From contig NW_020170381.1 in assembly GCF_000524195.1 (NCBI RefSeq), positions 3,612,642 through 3,676,641 of the forward strand: a DNA stretch of 64,000 bases, written 5' to 3'. The notes beneath the pieces are model-generated. The model was not told where the DNA came from, searched no databases, and worked only from the letters and a program-made list of their open reading frames with translations. Position 1 is the stretch's first letter, and each line of letters opens with the position of its first letter. The translations under genes and the position numbers were made by a program. This DNA comes from Echinococcus granulosus (taxonomy: Eukaryota > Platyhelminthes > Cestoda > Cyclophyllidea > Taeniidae). Below are positions 38,101 to 50,598 of this stretch, piece after piece.

Positions 38101-38756
38101 GCGAAAACACTCGTGCATTCACCTAGGTTGCTGGTGCTGAAACGACTTTGCCAATTCCCAAATATTTCAGTAGCTACTTATTTTTGTCAAGGCATTTCGA
38201 GTCGACTCATAGTTGTGCGTTTGTTAATGTAACTCTCTGCTAATACCACAGTATAAGTACTTGATAATCATTTTTTCAAGCAACTGGGTTACCGACACTG
38301 ATCTTCCAAAGGTTTCGTATACTGTTTAACACAACTCGATTTTAGGTGGTGTGTTGCCTTTGGGATAATGGTAAGTACAAATTAGGAAATCACATTTAAA
38401 TGTCACTATGGCAAATGACATACGATAGCCATTGATTTAGGGCGACGTGTCATTAATGTTACAAGGGACAAAGGTTTTATGGCAGCGAAACCGAAGGTAA
38501 CCATTCCATAATTTAAAAATGCAAAAAAAGTATTTAAGGGCAATTATGCCTCACATTTTTGCAAAATTGAGTCACATTCAACAAATCAGCTCAAGGCCAA
38601 AAAAATCTCGGCTGGATCAAAAAGATTTGGATTTGGCTAGTGTTGAGTGCATAAAATCATTAACGTGTAATGTGATGGAATGTGGGTTCCGCGAGTTTAT
38701 GAAAGTGGTACAATAAAACTAATCAGTCCCAACCCTAGTGCACAATTGTAATGTAT
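35118..38756. other. Intergenic; may hold 5' exons of DRC10-like gene
   Basis: AT-rich sequence. The start codon and first exons of the minus-strand DRC10-like gene should lie here but could not be identified. No other gene, RNA or repeat is supported. Confidence 0.4.
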
Positions 38757-38940
38757 TGGCTGTTTTTATTCCTCGGTTTTGGTAAAGGGACCACTTATGA
38801 GCCCCACCATTATAGCTCCGAGGGGCATTCTGGCTTCCGGACTATGTCAGAAGCCCCAAGCCCTAATGTACGCCGATAAACTGCTTTCTATCTCAGTAGC
38901 ATGGCTTCTTTCGTCTTCAGGGTAGTCTCGGGGCACTACA
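38757..38940 (+). mobile_element. LTR-like repeat, solo copy
   Basis: Begins TGTAATGTATTGGCTG and ends CTCGGGGCACTACA, with CCTCGGTTTTGG, CCGGACTATGTCAGAAGCCC and CTTTCGTCTTCAGGG inside. Length 184 bp. It has the clearest TGT...ACA ends of the family. No matching flanking duplication was seen. Confidence 0.65.
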
Positions 38941-41900
38941 TAGTTGTGTCACTCTTGCACTACGGTCTAATTTCAGGTAGGCTTACTCTGAATGCATTCA
39001 GCAGAGGTATACATAATCCCGGCCGTCGTGGCCTCTCTATTCCTTGCGCAATCAGCATAGGGTATAGATGAAATCATCTCAAAATTTTCTTTCTCAAATC
39101 AAAAACAACTTTTCAATTTAGCTTTTAAGGCAAAATCCGGAATTTAATATGCTAAGAATTTATGGGGCAAAACTTGAAATAAGTCGATCATTTTCTCTAC
39201 TTCATCAATCAATCAAGACATTTCCGCCTCAACAATTAAGTAAGAGGGGATAAAAATAGAATGCCTCTGTAATTCCTAAAATAGTTATAGGTTTTTTTCG
39301 AGATAGCTAAAATACCTTTTCTGACAATATACCCTCACAAATCTCGAAATGCACGAGTAGACACCCACACGAAGGTTACTGGTAAACACCCACACACCGT
39401 CAGATCTTCTACAGAATCTTTACCTTCTCAACTTCGATTGCGAGGTTCACCTGCACTACTGAGGAGTCTGGCCAGTATAACTTGGCTCTGTAGTCGAATT
39501 TTCCACGAGCTTTATAACCACATATACATATTTCAGCTTCAAAAAAGAGGTAAAGGATGCTTTGCTAATACATTAGCTGCATAGGAACTGATAAATGGTT
39601 TTCAAGAAGGGAATACTTGATAGGAAAATAAGTCTGGGAAAAAATAAGGCGCAACTATTAATGCCACTTAAAGGCATCGAAAGAACTGTCAGGATCGCCC
39701 TTATGAATACGCTTTCACGGTGTGGTCAATGTGAGCTACCAGTCAGGCATTTCAAATGTCAAAATAAGCTCAACCATGCCCCTATCAGCACGGACCAATG
39801 GACGGGAATTCTAGATTTCCCACTTTCAAAGATAGGCAATGTAAGAGAATTTGTGAGTTGAGGAACTTTACTATGAATTTGGCGCGTAGATTCGATCAAT
39901 TCAAGATGAAACGTCACGCTAAAGCGTTTGATGGCATTAACAGAGCCTCTACAACCATCTAGCAGAAATTCCAATGATCCTACTTGCTTGAATGGGCAAA
40001 AGGATTGAGTAAAACCGACTTCCTCTTGGATCTTGGATTTGCAAAATAAATTATCTTAGTATTTTAGTAGCAAAGAATGCCACAGGTATACCAGTCACAC
40101 GAGAGTTCTGGGCCACGTTTTAGGCCTCTGATGTGATTGTCTTCTGCAGTATGGTAACATTGAAGGCTGCATAACCGTGGTATTTTACTCTGAAATATTT
40201 AAAATAAGGTGAACTTCCAGTTCAGCAAGTAACCTATCCAACTTACCATCTAGAATTCACAACTTTTTTGGTAGGCAGCAAATAGATGCTTTGAAGTTGC
40301 TGAGTAGGTCATATCTGAATTCTAACTCTTGAATTCACCACAGAAAGTCTCTATTCTTTCCTGAAAGTTCCACTGCCTGGTTTGGGTGTAGTAAACTATG
40401 TGAAAAGACCAGGCAGGTAGCAGGGGTCGTCGTTGATGGGTCAATAGGCTTTGGAAATTTTCCAGCTAGATTGCATTATCATTGCCTGAAAAGTTAGTAA
40501 ATTAATTTATCATTTGCCTTTCAAGTAGCACCGTCATTTTTTAAACTCTTTTCTTTGTATTTCTTGTCAACGGTAATGGAACCTAAAATCTAAATTTACA
40601 GCTAAAATTAAAGATATGTCCTCACATACAGACAGTTGAAATTGTAAAATGTAAACGGTTAGGGCGCAAAATTAACATGAAAAATGCAGACCGAAATTCG
40701 TCGAGATCAGGATTCTGCTGTCCCTAAAGGACTAAATTCGGCAACAAAATTGCTACAGAAAGAGAGGTCGTAGGGGAGAGGCTGCTTCATCTAGTTGACA
40801 TTCGTGAGGCTTCAGACTTATTCGCCCACGCGGTGGTGGTCTCGCAAATTCACTCACCTATGGTTCCGCCATATTTTTACAATAATTTTTGCATTTGTTC
40901 AGTGCCTCTTGAGTGAAGAAAGAGATAGTGAGCATTCTGTCTCTATCTCTCCATCTCTCTACCCAACATGCAGACTTATTAGGACTTCACTAATGATAGC
41001 CCTGTAGGAAGATAAAAAGTTGTTTCTGGGGAAACCTTTCACTGCAAGCTGTTGAGATGCAACAAAAGTATAAAATTCAAGACTTAAGCCCTTCATTTAA
41101 GCCATTCATTTGATTGTCCCCTCTCGATAGAGTGTGCTGTGGAGGGGGTGGAGCATCAAATTCTTGGAGCCTTCCTTACACAAGCTACAGCAAGAATTCA
41201 CTATAGGTTAAACATGGTGACGTTTAATTTTGGCGCTAACTGAAAGGTGAAAAATTGCTCAGAAAACACTTTAAAGTCATATAAATTTGAATTTAGTGAT
41301 TAATAAGCTATTAAGCTAGGAGTCTGAAAGCTCCTTAAACAGAGACTACCCTGTTGATCCTGTTGATGAAAAGCCCCAAAATGGCCATTTTCGGAACAAC
41401 TATGAATCAAAATAATAAGCTCACATTGTGTTAGTGTCAGTGCAATGAATCTCGTCTTTGGATGAGGGTTATTACATACTAGAGGGATGGAGTAACCAGT
41501 ATGCGCGGGGTGTCTGAAAGAGCCTGATTGATTTTTGAGATTTTCTTTCTTCCACAACACCCAATCGCACCAATTTGAAAGGCGTCTCTTCATCTTTTTT
41601 TTACCAGATCCGTTAACACAAAGTAGGCTGTTACATTTTCCTCTCAAGTCGACGTCAGTACAAGCGCTAACATCCTGCAGAGAAGTTTCTTCATGCTTGG
41701 GAATAGATAAACAGCAGTTGTAAGGTTTTGGCAGCGGTCTTACAAAGGGAAATATGACAACAAGAATAAAAAATGACTAATTTCGGGAAAATAGAGCTTA
41801 ATGGAAAAACTTTGCCTGTTTTTCTAATCTTTAAGAACATCAGACTAAAACAAGACTGTTGATCCCACTTAGAGCTTCACCACTGGCGAGTTCTACAATT

Positions 41901-42749
41901 ATTGTGATCTACGTGGTTTTCATCATCCCTGAGAACACCGATTCTACCCTAGGTCGATGGGGTATTTACATCTTTAAAAAAACAGTACCATGTACATGCA
42001 ATTTGCCCATACAATGGAACATGTGAGTGATTAGTGACGTGGAATTGTTAACGCATATATCTATGTTTTCGTTGGCGATGCTTTCCCTTCATTGCTTCAA
42101 AATTGACTATCCTTTTGCATTTGAAGCTTTGGATGTTTAATCCATTCCCCGTCGTGTGATATCTGTCGTGGAATTGAGCGGTTGGCAGGTGATTTGCTAT
42201 TGAACCACAATAAAAGTACTGTTGCAATAGCCCTGACAATAATCCTACCAACACCATGTTTACGATGGAGTTTGTCTTTAACAACTAAGTCCCCTCTGAT
42301 GTAATTGAGTAAAAAGAAGTGTACTTTCACAGATCGACAGTCGGGTGGGACTAGAGTCAGTGACCACTCCAGACAGTTCGATTAACCGTGTAGTTATTTA
42401 TTATCACTTATAGCATTAGACGAATGTGCTAAAACCTCACTGATTAGGCAGAGTTCTTGGTAAGACGAGGACATTCTCTCCCAATTAAAGCAATCTCAGC
42501 TGCCTATGCAGATAGCCCGCACATCTAACTACCTGGCTACTCACAAGAAAGCACTCACAGATGAAAAGCGACAGCCCACTTGAGGTAAAAGCATCGTGTG
42601 TACAAAATTAGTTTAAATATTTTTGTTTTAAAAATGCACGATCGCGATGATTTGAGCCTGTGTGGGTGAGTGTGGGGAAGTAGGATTGAATTTTGCGAAT
42701 CCTCTTCCTGCGATTGTCTTATTTTTGCCATTTGCGAAGTAGAAGAGGT
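38941..42749. other. Intergenic, no supported gene
   Basis: AT-rich sequence between the LTR-like repeat and the first ETS gene. Open frames near 39595-39974 and 41300-41723 overlap on both strands and have no motif, so they are treated as chance. The region should include the 3' UTR of the minus-strand ETS gene. Confidence 0.45.
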
Positions 42750-43944
42750 TTACGGAAGATTGACGTAGAACTTGTAGACATCTCGATGACCTTGAACCTT
42801 GGTCAAGATCTTCTTGCCGTAGTAATATCTGCAAGGAAAGCACCAATGCACTAGATTTCCATTAAAAAGATGTGCACAAGAGAGAGATAATCAGCTCACC
42901 TTAGTGATCTCTTGAGATTCTCCTCACTCATGTTGGGTTTGTGCTTCTTCTCGCCCCACAGTTGAGCTAGCAGTCGAACGTTGGTGAGTCGAAAGACGCC
43001 CTGCTCCTTGCAGACCCACTTAATCACTGCAGGGTTGCATTGTTCACTGTTGAGACATTTAATGAGAAACTGCCAGAGCACAGGGGAGTTCCTTATGCTC
43101 CTTTGTTCTTGGACCATCTCGGTAGCTGAGAGCAAAAATGTCACACAGTTAGTCATTTATATAGGATTTCACTCCTGCGAGCTTTGTGTAGCTCATAGGC
43201 TACATCGACGAACCTCTCTAGAAAAGGCGTTCACTATAAAGTTGTACAACCAAATGTACGGAGGAGATTAATGCAAAATGGTTGCGTTGAGCCACGAATG
43301 TGAGCCCATAATCAGAACAGGAGATCTTTACGTAGTCCAGAGATGCGAAACGACAACTGCTAACGCTTAGGTGTGCATTATTTCACAAAATCAAAATTTC
43401 TTGATCATGCAAGGATTACGTTCCCATCCAAATGACGAATGATAAGACACATTTAAACTTTTATGCATTTGCATGAAGGTAATGGAATGGAGGTCGAGGA
43501 ACCCACAATGGGAAAGTCCTCCGTCTGGGGATCCTTGCTCGTACTGGTCCAAATGCTGGTGGAAGAATGGATCATCAAGGTTCATTTCGTGGATTTCTTT
43601 GAGCCTCTCACCGCCATTTTTATAGTCCAAATCCCCTATTGGTGACAGATCCGTCTTCATGGAGAGATCGAGGGGCTGGTCTGGATGCTTAGCTATTACA
43701 GGCTCTGAGACAGGTGGTAGTGGTGGTGGCTGCGGTGTAGGCTCGGGAGAATTGGCGGCAGCAGCGGTGGTAATGAGGTTTCGAAGTATCTGTTCAAGCA
43801 GAAGTACATTCTCCAGGCTCACTATAAGAAGAACGGAAGAGAAAGAAGGATCGAAAGACTGTGATAGTATGTGAGGGAGAGCGGGTTTCAGATTCATGCA
43901 CACTTACTGATCTTGGAGTCGATCTGCCATCCATCCTCTGCCAT
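42750..43944 (-). CDS. ETS-domain transcription factor A with PLDLS motif
   Basis: Sequence-specific DNA-binding factor of the ETS family, expected to bind GGA-core sites. Exons in transcript order: 43908-43944, 43507-43821, 42900-43125, 42750-42828; intron phases 1, 1 and 2; 218 residues. Start MAEDGWQ. Residues 62-66 are PLDLS in the setting DQPLDLSMK, the PxDLS form recognised by the corepressor CtBP, so a repressor role is likely. A Pro-rich stretch precedes it. The ETS domain (about 131-216) has VLWQFL, the LWG of helix 2, and KRSLRYYY in the recognition helix, keeping both Arg that contact GGA. The domain mixes ELF/ESE-, SPDEF- and ETV6-like features, so no subfamily is claimed. The exon 2 donor (CATT/GTGGGT) is weak but gives the right phase. 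No PNT/SAM domain is seen. Confidence 0.85.
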
Positions 43945-44080
43945 GGTACTGCTGGAAGCCCCTCTTTTTCATTGTAAAAGGTGTGGAATAGCAGAAGGGT
44001 ATATGTGCAGACCTCTACCCAATGGCTGGACCAGGTCTCTAAGCAGTCAGTCATGCAAGAGCGGGGTCACCTTTCTGAGC

Positions 44081-44130
44081 GCACACGCTAACACACACAC
44101 ATGCGTACAGACATACGCATGCACACACAC
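44081..44130. repeat. CA-rich microsatellite upstream of ETS gene A
   Basis: Interrupted (CA)n with GCGTAC and ATGCGT interruptions. Confidence 0.85.
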
Positions 44131-46384
44131 CTTCAAGATCCTTGCATTAAGGTTCAAAATGTTCCACGTGCTCTTGCATAGTATCGCGGTAACTCCTATT
44201 CCACCGTCAACTTCTCTTCGCTCTTATAATTGCTTATTTTTCTAGGTACGCAATCAGCCAGCTGAGCATGGGCCCATTTGTCTTCCTGATCTAGACCCTT
44301 CTTAACCACCAGAATTGGTTTTTGACAATTAGTGTCTGGCCCTCCTTTGGCGGTGTCCTACTCACTCTTCCATGCAGCTTTACACCATCCAAGAGGTCAG
44401 CGTAGTAGCCTATCGAGTGGCTACCTTGCCGCCTCCCACAAACACACCATTTACTTCTTCGCCTGTTGATCTACCTCTGTCCTTCATTGACACGAGGACA
44501 TTACCCATAACATCGTGGGTCTATTCCACTTTTTTACTCCGCTTGTGAATGTGAACCAGTTGGATTAGACGTGAGTGCTGGCACCTGACTGAAAAGATGA
44601 CCTTAACAGCAAAGTCGAGCCTAATTTGAGGTGGCGGCAAGCTGCGGAGAACATGATCTTTGCACTCTTCCGGACTTGTTTGCGTATCCTTTCTGTACCT
44701 ATGGCCTAATGACATCAAATAAACACGTACAAATGCGTACTTTTCTCAGCCCTATTTTAAAACGACTAAAACTTGTGCGAATCAGTTTTAATTCCTGTGG
44801 AAGGTGAAAATTTTATTAATAATTCTAGTTATCAGTGCATTTCAGTGAGTGGCGGGGAATACTTTCCACTCTTGAATGGATGTGCGCTTAGTCTTCAAAA
44901 ATAAACCGCTTAATTAAAATATTGAATCAGGAGTCAAACTTGGAAGCTTGTAATGCTTTTGATTCCAAGATATCTCAAGGGCGGAGACCACTGCGAGCAT
45001 ATAGTTCTTGAAAATATCTAAGGTAATTTTGGGGGAGGAAGGCTTCAAAACAATGGGTGAGGAATGCTTTTGTGTACTTATGCTGCTTTTGTATCTGTAA
45101 AAAAGTGTTAGCAGCTATTAAAGAGGCCATCATCAAAGAATCACTGAAACGATGACGCCTAATCCTTATGCCTGTCGTTTATGATGACAAGTCTCGAACA
45201 CACTTTGACAGCATGTAAATGACGGGAAAGTGACAGCCAAAACGAAGGAACGATTTCAAAACCAAGACTTATTTTAGCAATGTAACAGAGACCCTGTCAC
45301 ATTTTTCTAGTGCACCTGTACATTCACAGTTTCACAGTTTGAATTCATTGCCCGTGGTAACCAACTTGTACGACTGGTGGTAGAAGTAAGAGATTAGGCA
45401 AAAAACTGATTTTTAAGCACTATTTTAGTTCTGGAGGGAAGAATGGCGAGACGGCAGTGGTTGCACGCCCCAGAGATGTATATGGTTTGGGAAAGAAAAA
45501 CGTGCTTACCCTTCAGCTAGAGGCGAATGCACATCTGCTCGATTGGGTACGCTAGAAAACCTGGGAAGCAATAATCCTTACCTCTATAAAAAAGTTTGGA
45601 ACGCCCTATCTCCCCTAAATTTAGGTGATCTTGAGAGCTTATTTATCACTGATGGAAAAATCCAGGCCGATTGGCGAGTGGGCGGTGGCAGCACAACCGC
45701 GGATGCAGCGGAAAAGGCGAGTCATGCACCCTCAAAGTCGCGCGAGAGGGCGTGCGTGTAGGTACACGTCGGCTTTAACACCACACCGTGTAATGGGAAG
45801 GCAGGCAGTGCCTTCTGAGACAACGTTCACATTGATTATCAAACCTAATTACTTTCACGTGGCGAAGAAATGTGGAAAAGCTTTGTGCACTTAGGTGCCA
45901 TTGTCACGCTCAACAATCCAAAGTAGCCGTCTGTTGCCAGGTGACCAATAAAGCTTGCATCGTTTGCCATTGCGCTCACCGAAATACGATGTTGTAGATG
46001 TAGATGGCACATCATCCCAGTGATCTCAGTGCAATGAAAAATGCTGTCTGCGAACTGCCTTAGTTTTTTCGCAAAAGTAGGCTGTTATTCTAATTCATTT
46101 CATTAGGGGTTGTATTTTTTTACAAACCCTTGCTATACGAGCTTTGGGCATGTTGCTTTAAGGTCCCACTTGCCCCCAGCTTCGGGGGAACAAAAAGGCA
46201 AAACACATTAAATAGGAGTCACAGAGAGCTTATCTGGTGTCACGAGGTAACTTAGACTTTTTGAAAAATAATCCATTCTAGTAATAAGACCAATTGCGGT
46301 GAGTTTGCTGCACGTCACATGTCCTGGGAACACAATCGCCTGGCAGTTTTCGTGCAGCGCTCACCGGTTCCACCTCTGCTATGC

Positions 46385-46411
46385 TAACACACACACGCAC
46401 ACACACACACC
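46385..46411. repeat. CA-rich microsatellite upstream of ETS gene B
   Basis: (CA)n with one CG interruption, about 65 bases before the first ATG of the plus-strand ETS gene. Another short CA-rich tract lies in its first intron near 46582. Confidence 0.85.
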
Positions 46412-46474
46412 CCTTAAAAAATCTAAAAACCTGTGATTTATAAATAGGGCCGAGCTGTGCCGCCTCCGCGAAGG

Positions 46475-47398
46475 ATGGCTGAGGGCGTATATAAGGCGAG
46501 AGCTCCTCACGCTATGACAGCCTTTGAAATGTATTGTGACAACACCAACGGTGAGATCTCTTGCTTGTTGCCTACCTGCTTTCACACACACGCATAGTCA
46601 CACTCACCCATACTCCGTTTTATCACGCCTTGTCATGCAACGTGGGTACTGGCATGGTTTGCACGACTTTATTTTTCTCCTTTCGCCCTTTCAGTTCTTA
46701 CGGAGAGTCTCTTCATGTTCCTCAACAGCCTGCCTCCTGGAGCTTATTTGGAAGAGACTCTAGATCAGCCTCTAGACCTTTCTATCAAACGTGCCTCCAA
46801 CTACCATGATAGTGACTCTAACAGCAACAGCAGTAACAGCAGCGATAGCAGCTATGGCAACGATGACCGCACTGACGAGGATGCAGAGAAGATTGAGGAT
46901 CTACATCTCTACAACCTACTGCGCGAAAACTCAAGCATTAATGGTGAGTTCCCATAACTTTCTCCTATTTTAATTGCGGCCTTTTATCCTGTATGCTATA
47001 TAATATGTTCCTGCCTTCTATAGAAATGCACCTGAAAAATCGGAACACACCAGTTTTGTGGCAGTTTCTCCTCATGTGTCTGAGTAATAATCAGTGCAAT
47101 CCGAGCCTAATTGAATGGATCTCGAAGGAGAATGTCACCTTCAAATTGACAAATGTCAATGCTTTGGCAAACCTCTGGGGCCAGATTAAAAAGCGACCAA
47201 GGATGAATGCCGATCACTTCAAACGCTCTTTGAGGTGAGCACCTTTTTCAAGCCTTGCCTACCTTCATATCATGATTCCATCAGCTCCTCATCGTAATGG
47301 TGGTGTTTCTTCCCTCTCTTACAATTAGATCTTATTACTCCCGGAATATATTAAGGCGAATTGAAGGCTACCCAGACACCTACCAGTTCATTATGTGA
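46475..47398 (+). CDS. ETS-domain transcription factor B with PLDLS motif
   Basis: Paralogue of ETS gene A in the opposite orientation. Exons: 46475-46550, 46695-46943, 47024-47234, 47329-47398; intron phases 1, 1 and 2, the same as gene A; 201 residues from the first in-frame Met. PLDLS (51-55) in DQPLDLSIK is a CtBP-type docking motif. It is followed by a Ser/Asn/Asp-rich low-complexity stretch (about 60-85). The ETS domain (about 117-200) ends only one residue before the stop. The recognition helix reads KRSLRSYY: both DNA-contacting Arg remain but the first Tyr of the usual RYYY is Ser. A hand count gives 45 of 86 identical residues with gene A across the domain. In-frame Met codons at 46514 and 46529 are alternative starts. 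No AATAAA was seen in the first 200 bases after the stop. Confidence 0.85.
46488..46496 (+). promoter_or_regulatory. TATA-like element at start of ETS gene B
   Basis: TATATAAGG is a good TATA match, but it lies 13 bases inside the longest reading frame. If it is the core promoter, transcription would begin near 46518 and translation at the in-frame ATG 46529, shortening the protein by 18 residues. Confidence 0.4.
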
Positions 47399-50300
47399 CT
47401 CCTCTGCGTCTGCAACTCTTCTCAAGCGGGCATTTATTACTCAGAGACATGAAATTACTCCTTTATAGCTTTTGTATTCATTTTTCATCCTTTTTTACTC
47501 CCACATTTGTTATTTTCAGTTACTTTGATAAAATTTAAAATTTAGTGTATATATATCGCATAAACAATATTCATCCAAGTCCCTTTCCGAAGTCCTTTCG
47601 ATTTTGCATTACGGATTTACACAACCTTTCGGATTGAATTGTTTAAGATTATTTACAAAACCATTCCCTCATGAATATCACTGATTTGAAGACCTTAAGG
47701 GTAGAACTGTAGTTAGCTTAATCGTCTAAAATGATAAGCGGGCAACTTTCTAATCAGATCAGCATATGATTTGCAGTTATCATTTGCACAATGGGAATCC
47801 CATAAAAATTCTGCCATTTTCCAACTACGAATATGTTTTCTCAAAGTGTGGTCGCGCCAGCACTTGGCTTAAGTTCCATTGGTTAGAGGGTGCAACAAAA
47901 ACTGCCCTGGATGGAGCCGTAGATGGAAGATGGCATCACATGGCTAGAGAGATTCCAAGCGTGTGTGCCCTTACTGAGCGTGAATTGAAGATTTCCAACT
48001 TGTGCCAGTGCCATCTCTATTCGCTACAAGGTACTTCCTTTCCAATTTTGTCTACAATTTAGTCGTTAACAATTTTCTCTGGGATCAACATAATTCCTTT
48101 GAACATATATCCGAGTGGAAATAGGACCCTTTCATCCTTATTCACGAGAACAATAAAAGCGGTCCGTGTGTAGAGAACTGAACGAAGCATTAACTTTAAA
48201 GAGGTTTTCAAGTAAGACATTTTCAATGATAGATTTTAAACTGTCAAGATGGCACATAAATTAAACGCACCTACGGTAGTTTTATGCGTGTATAAGGGTG
48301 AACAGAGTCACTTTGCAGTTCAGATTGCGTAATTTTACAGACCTTCCTGAAGACTGCTAACCTCTTTGCACCTGCGTACACGGCGTTTGCAGCCGCGCGG
48401 TTAAACGAAAGAAGTCGCCAAATCTTATGGCGCTGGTAATTGCTATTTTCACCAAGGGGTTGTGGGAATAAGACTAGTGAAGAAATGTGACTAGTGAGGT
48501 CAACCTGTCTCCTGTATGGTAATGGGGTGACAGTGTCGCTTGCTTGGACCGACAGACGCAGGAGTCGCACCACCTTGGCATGGCCTTGGATCAGTACAAC
48601 GATTGCACCAAACTGCTGATTCTTACAGTTTTTCCTCAAAAACATTTGGTCTTATTTGACAATTTCAATTATTCTACCACTATTGGGTAGCATTGGTCGG
48701 TGAGCTGCACTTCTAGGAGTGAACTTGTCGCCTTCCCGATGGAAAGAGACCCCAACTCTCTTTTAAATTCTCGTTGTTAAAGTTCGTTTAATTAAACGAA
48801 AATGGCAATTTAGTTTTATCCATCCAGAAGGGGAAGCATTAATTTGGATGCTTCCTTATCCTCTTTTTAACAACGGCCGAGTTAATAAGTAAAAACCAAA
48901 ACTACTGTATCAGATGGGGATCACCAAGAGCCAAGTTTGCTTAATTAAAATTCTTAACTGCCCTTGACTAGCGTAAAGCAGAATCTTGTAAGGTAACAAT
49001 AATTTGTACTGGAATTGCGTAAATGTTTAGATACGTGTAAAAATTTAGACATATTGTCTACTTATGATGTCAGATCTCTATTAAGCATTGTTGAGACATT
49101 TGGCCCTGGAGGAATAATTTGTCCTTAAACCTAAAGTTTACTTTTACCTGCCTACGTGCTTTGTTGTAGGTTTTTGAAAATTTCCATGTGGCGTACAAAT
49201 ATTTTTAGGCATTTTGATATCCACTGCTGCCACTAGCTGCCTGATTATATTTCGCAGGACCCACAGGCAGTGGGGAGCTTGGAATCCTTCACGGTGCCTT
49301 AGATCTCAACATGAAAAAGAAAACTTTTGACTAATATTTGCGGGAGTTACACACGAGTTGCCCACTCATTGTTGCATTCTCTTTTGTTTCCTTTCGGAAT
49401 TGAAGAGAAATGATTCATTTTATGTGTGAGATTTGCAATAATCTGTCGATTACACTCAAAGTGTGCAACTCTCATTGTCATCCAAATTTGCAGCACAGTG
49501 CGGCGTTATGAAAATCTTCGTGAAACGGTTAAGAATATGGAAACACCAACAATAACCACACTAATCTCAAATGGTTGACTTCATGCTCAGTTGCTAAATG
49601 TGCCATAAAATCCAACGACCATCACTTCTCTACACTTGCTGCATTTAACAAAAGTAGCTGTCCACAGTTTTGAGAAATCCTAGCGGATTACTGATTAACT
49701 TTGCGGCATGATTAGTTATGTAACCTCCATGTAAGTGAAGGAAGTCGTGTTATTGTGAAAATTTAAAATCATTATCAGAATGTCATAATGAAAGGGTGGT
49801 GTACCGGAAGGCATTTGACACGAACGTCGAGGAATATCGTTTTAAGGGTGGTCAAATATAATAGCATTTTGCTGAAAAGAGCTTACAAAAAACTCTTCTC
49901 GGGGTAATGTGTCAGAGGCAGGTATGAATCACTTTCTAGGGCCACAAATTCATACACACACATTTTTCTCAGCAAAAAAGGGGTATGAGGAGGATTGGCG
50001 GAACCGGAACCATCAAGATACTGATCCTTCTTACTTAAAGACAAGCTTTATGTAAATTTATAATTCTTTAGTAATGAGCGGCTCTCAAAAGATTCAAATT
50101 AAGTTAGCATTGTTTTTGTCATATCGGCTTTTTGAAACCGTGCATGAAATAAGGAAAAACCCATTTAAAATAGTAGCATCGGTGAAAAATAAAGTGCAAA
50201 ATTCACCTATCTTGTACCTCTGCGATTTTATCGTACTACCCACAAAATAATATTGAGAAAATTTTACTTTTAAATAAGTTTACGTCCATCAACCTCCATA

Positions 50301-50598
50301 ATAAAAATCCACGTTATAAGTTGTCCAACAGTCCGAAGAAACTTTATTATCCCAAATGACATATAAAAGTGTGAAAACTAGATTAATATTACTCCCGAAA
50401 CCAGCAGTTCCGGCGTTTGGTTTATCCCCCTCTCCATCCCCTTTATAATTTGAACTCGAGGCAAATTCAATGAGTTTTCAGAGCAAAAAAGCGATTTAGC
50501 AATGGCTTAACTTTACCACACTACAAGTCAGCTAGTCAATCAGTCAGTCGAGGTAGAGACTTAGTCGCTTCCACATGAAGAGAGATTAAGGTACTCAC
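47399..50598. other. Downstream of ETS gene B, weak exon-like signals only
   Basis: A 98-codon plus-strand frame (47766-48062) and a 124-codon minus-strand frame (48271-48645) are present without recognised motifs. Possible minus-strand exons of the gene starting at 50652 are described in its entry. Nothing else is supported. Confidence 0.35.
49258..49334 (+). other. Exon-like stretch with LDLNMKK, possible ETS relic
   Basis: After a plausible acceptor (ttcgcag) a 25-codon frame runs to a stop and contains ALDLNMKKK. This resembles the PLDLSMK/PLDLSIK motifs of the two ETS genes 2-6 kb to the left. No ETS domain was found near it. It could be a relic of a third copy, a terminal exon, or chance. 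Confidence 0.2.

Larger units (their letters stand above)
43945..46474. promoter_or_regulatory. Shared spacer between head-to-head ETS genes
   Basis: About 2.5 kb between two divergent start codons, so it should hold both promoters. It contains two CA-rich microsatellites, each roughly 65-150 bases upstream of one start codon. A 65-codon minus-strand frame at 44521-44718 has no motif. A short GC-richer patch lies at 45660-45780. No other gene is supported. Confidence 0.5.

Noticed and set aside
43463..43874. Gly-rich plus-strand frames over ETS gene A
   Set aside because: Antisense to exon 2 of ETS gene A, whose Pro-rich stretch reads as Gly-rich on the other strand.
44081..46411. CA microsatellites near both ETS starts as evidence of an inverted duplication
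   Set aside because: Both read CA on the plus strand, whereas an inverted copy should read TG on one side; the flanks do not match.
47766..48062. 98-codon plus-strand frame downstream of ETS gene B
   Set aside because: No motif and no acceptor that would join it to another exon; kept only as part of the gap description.
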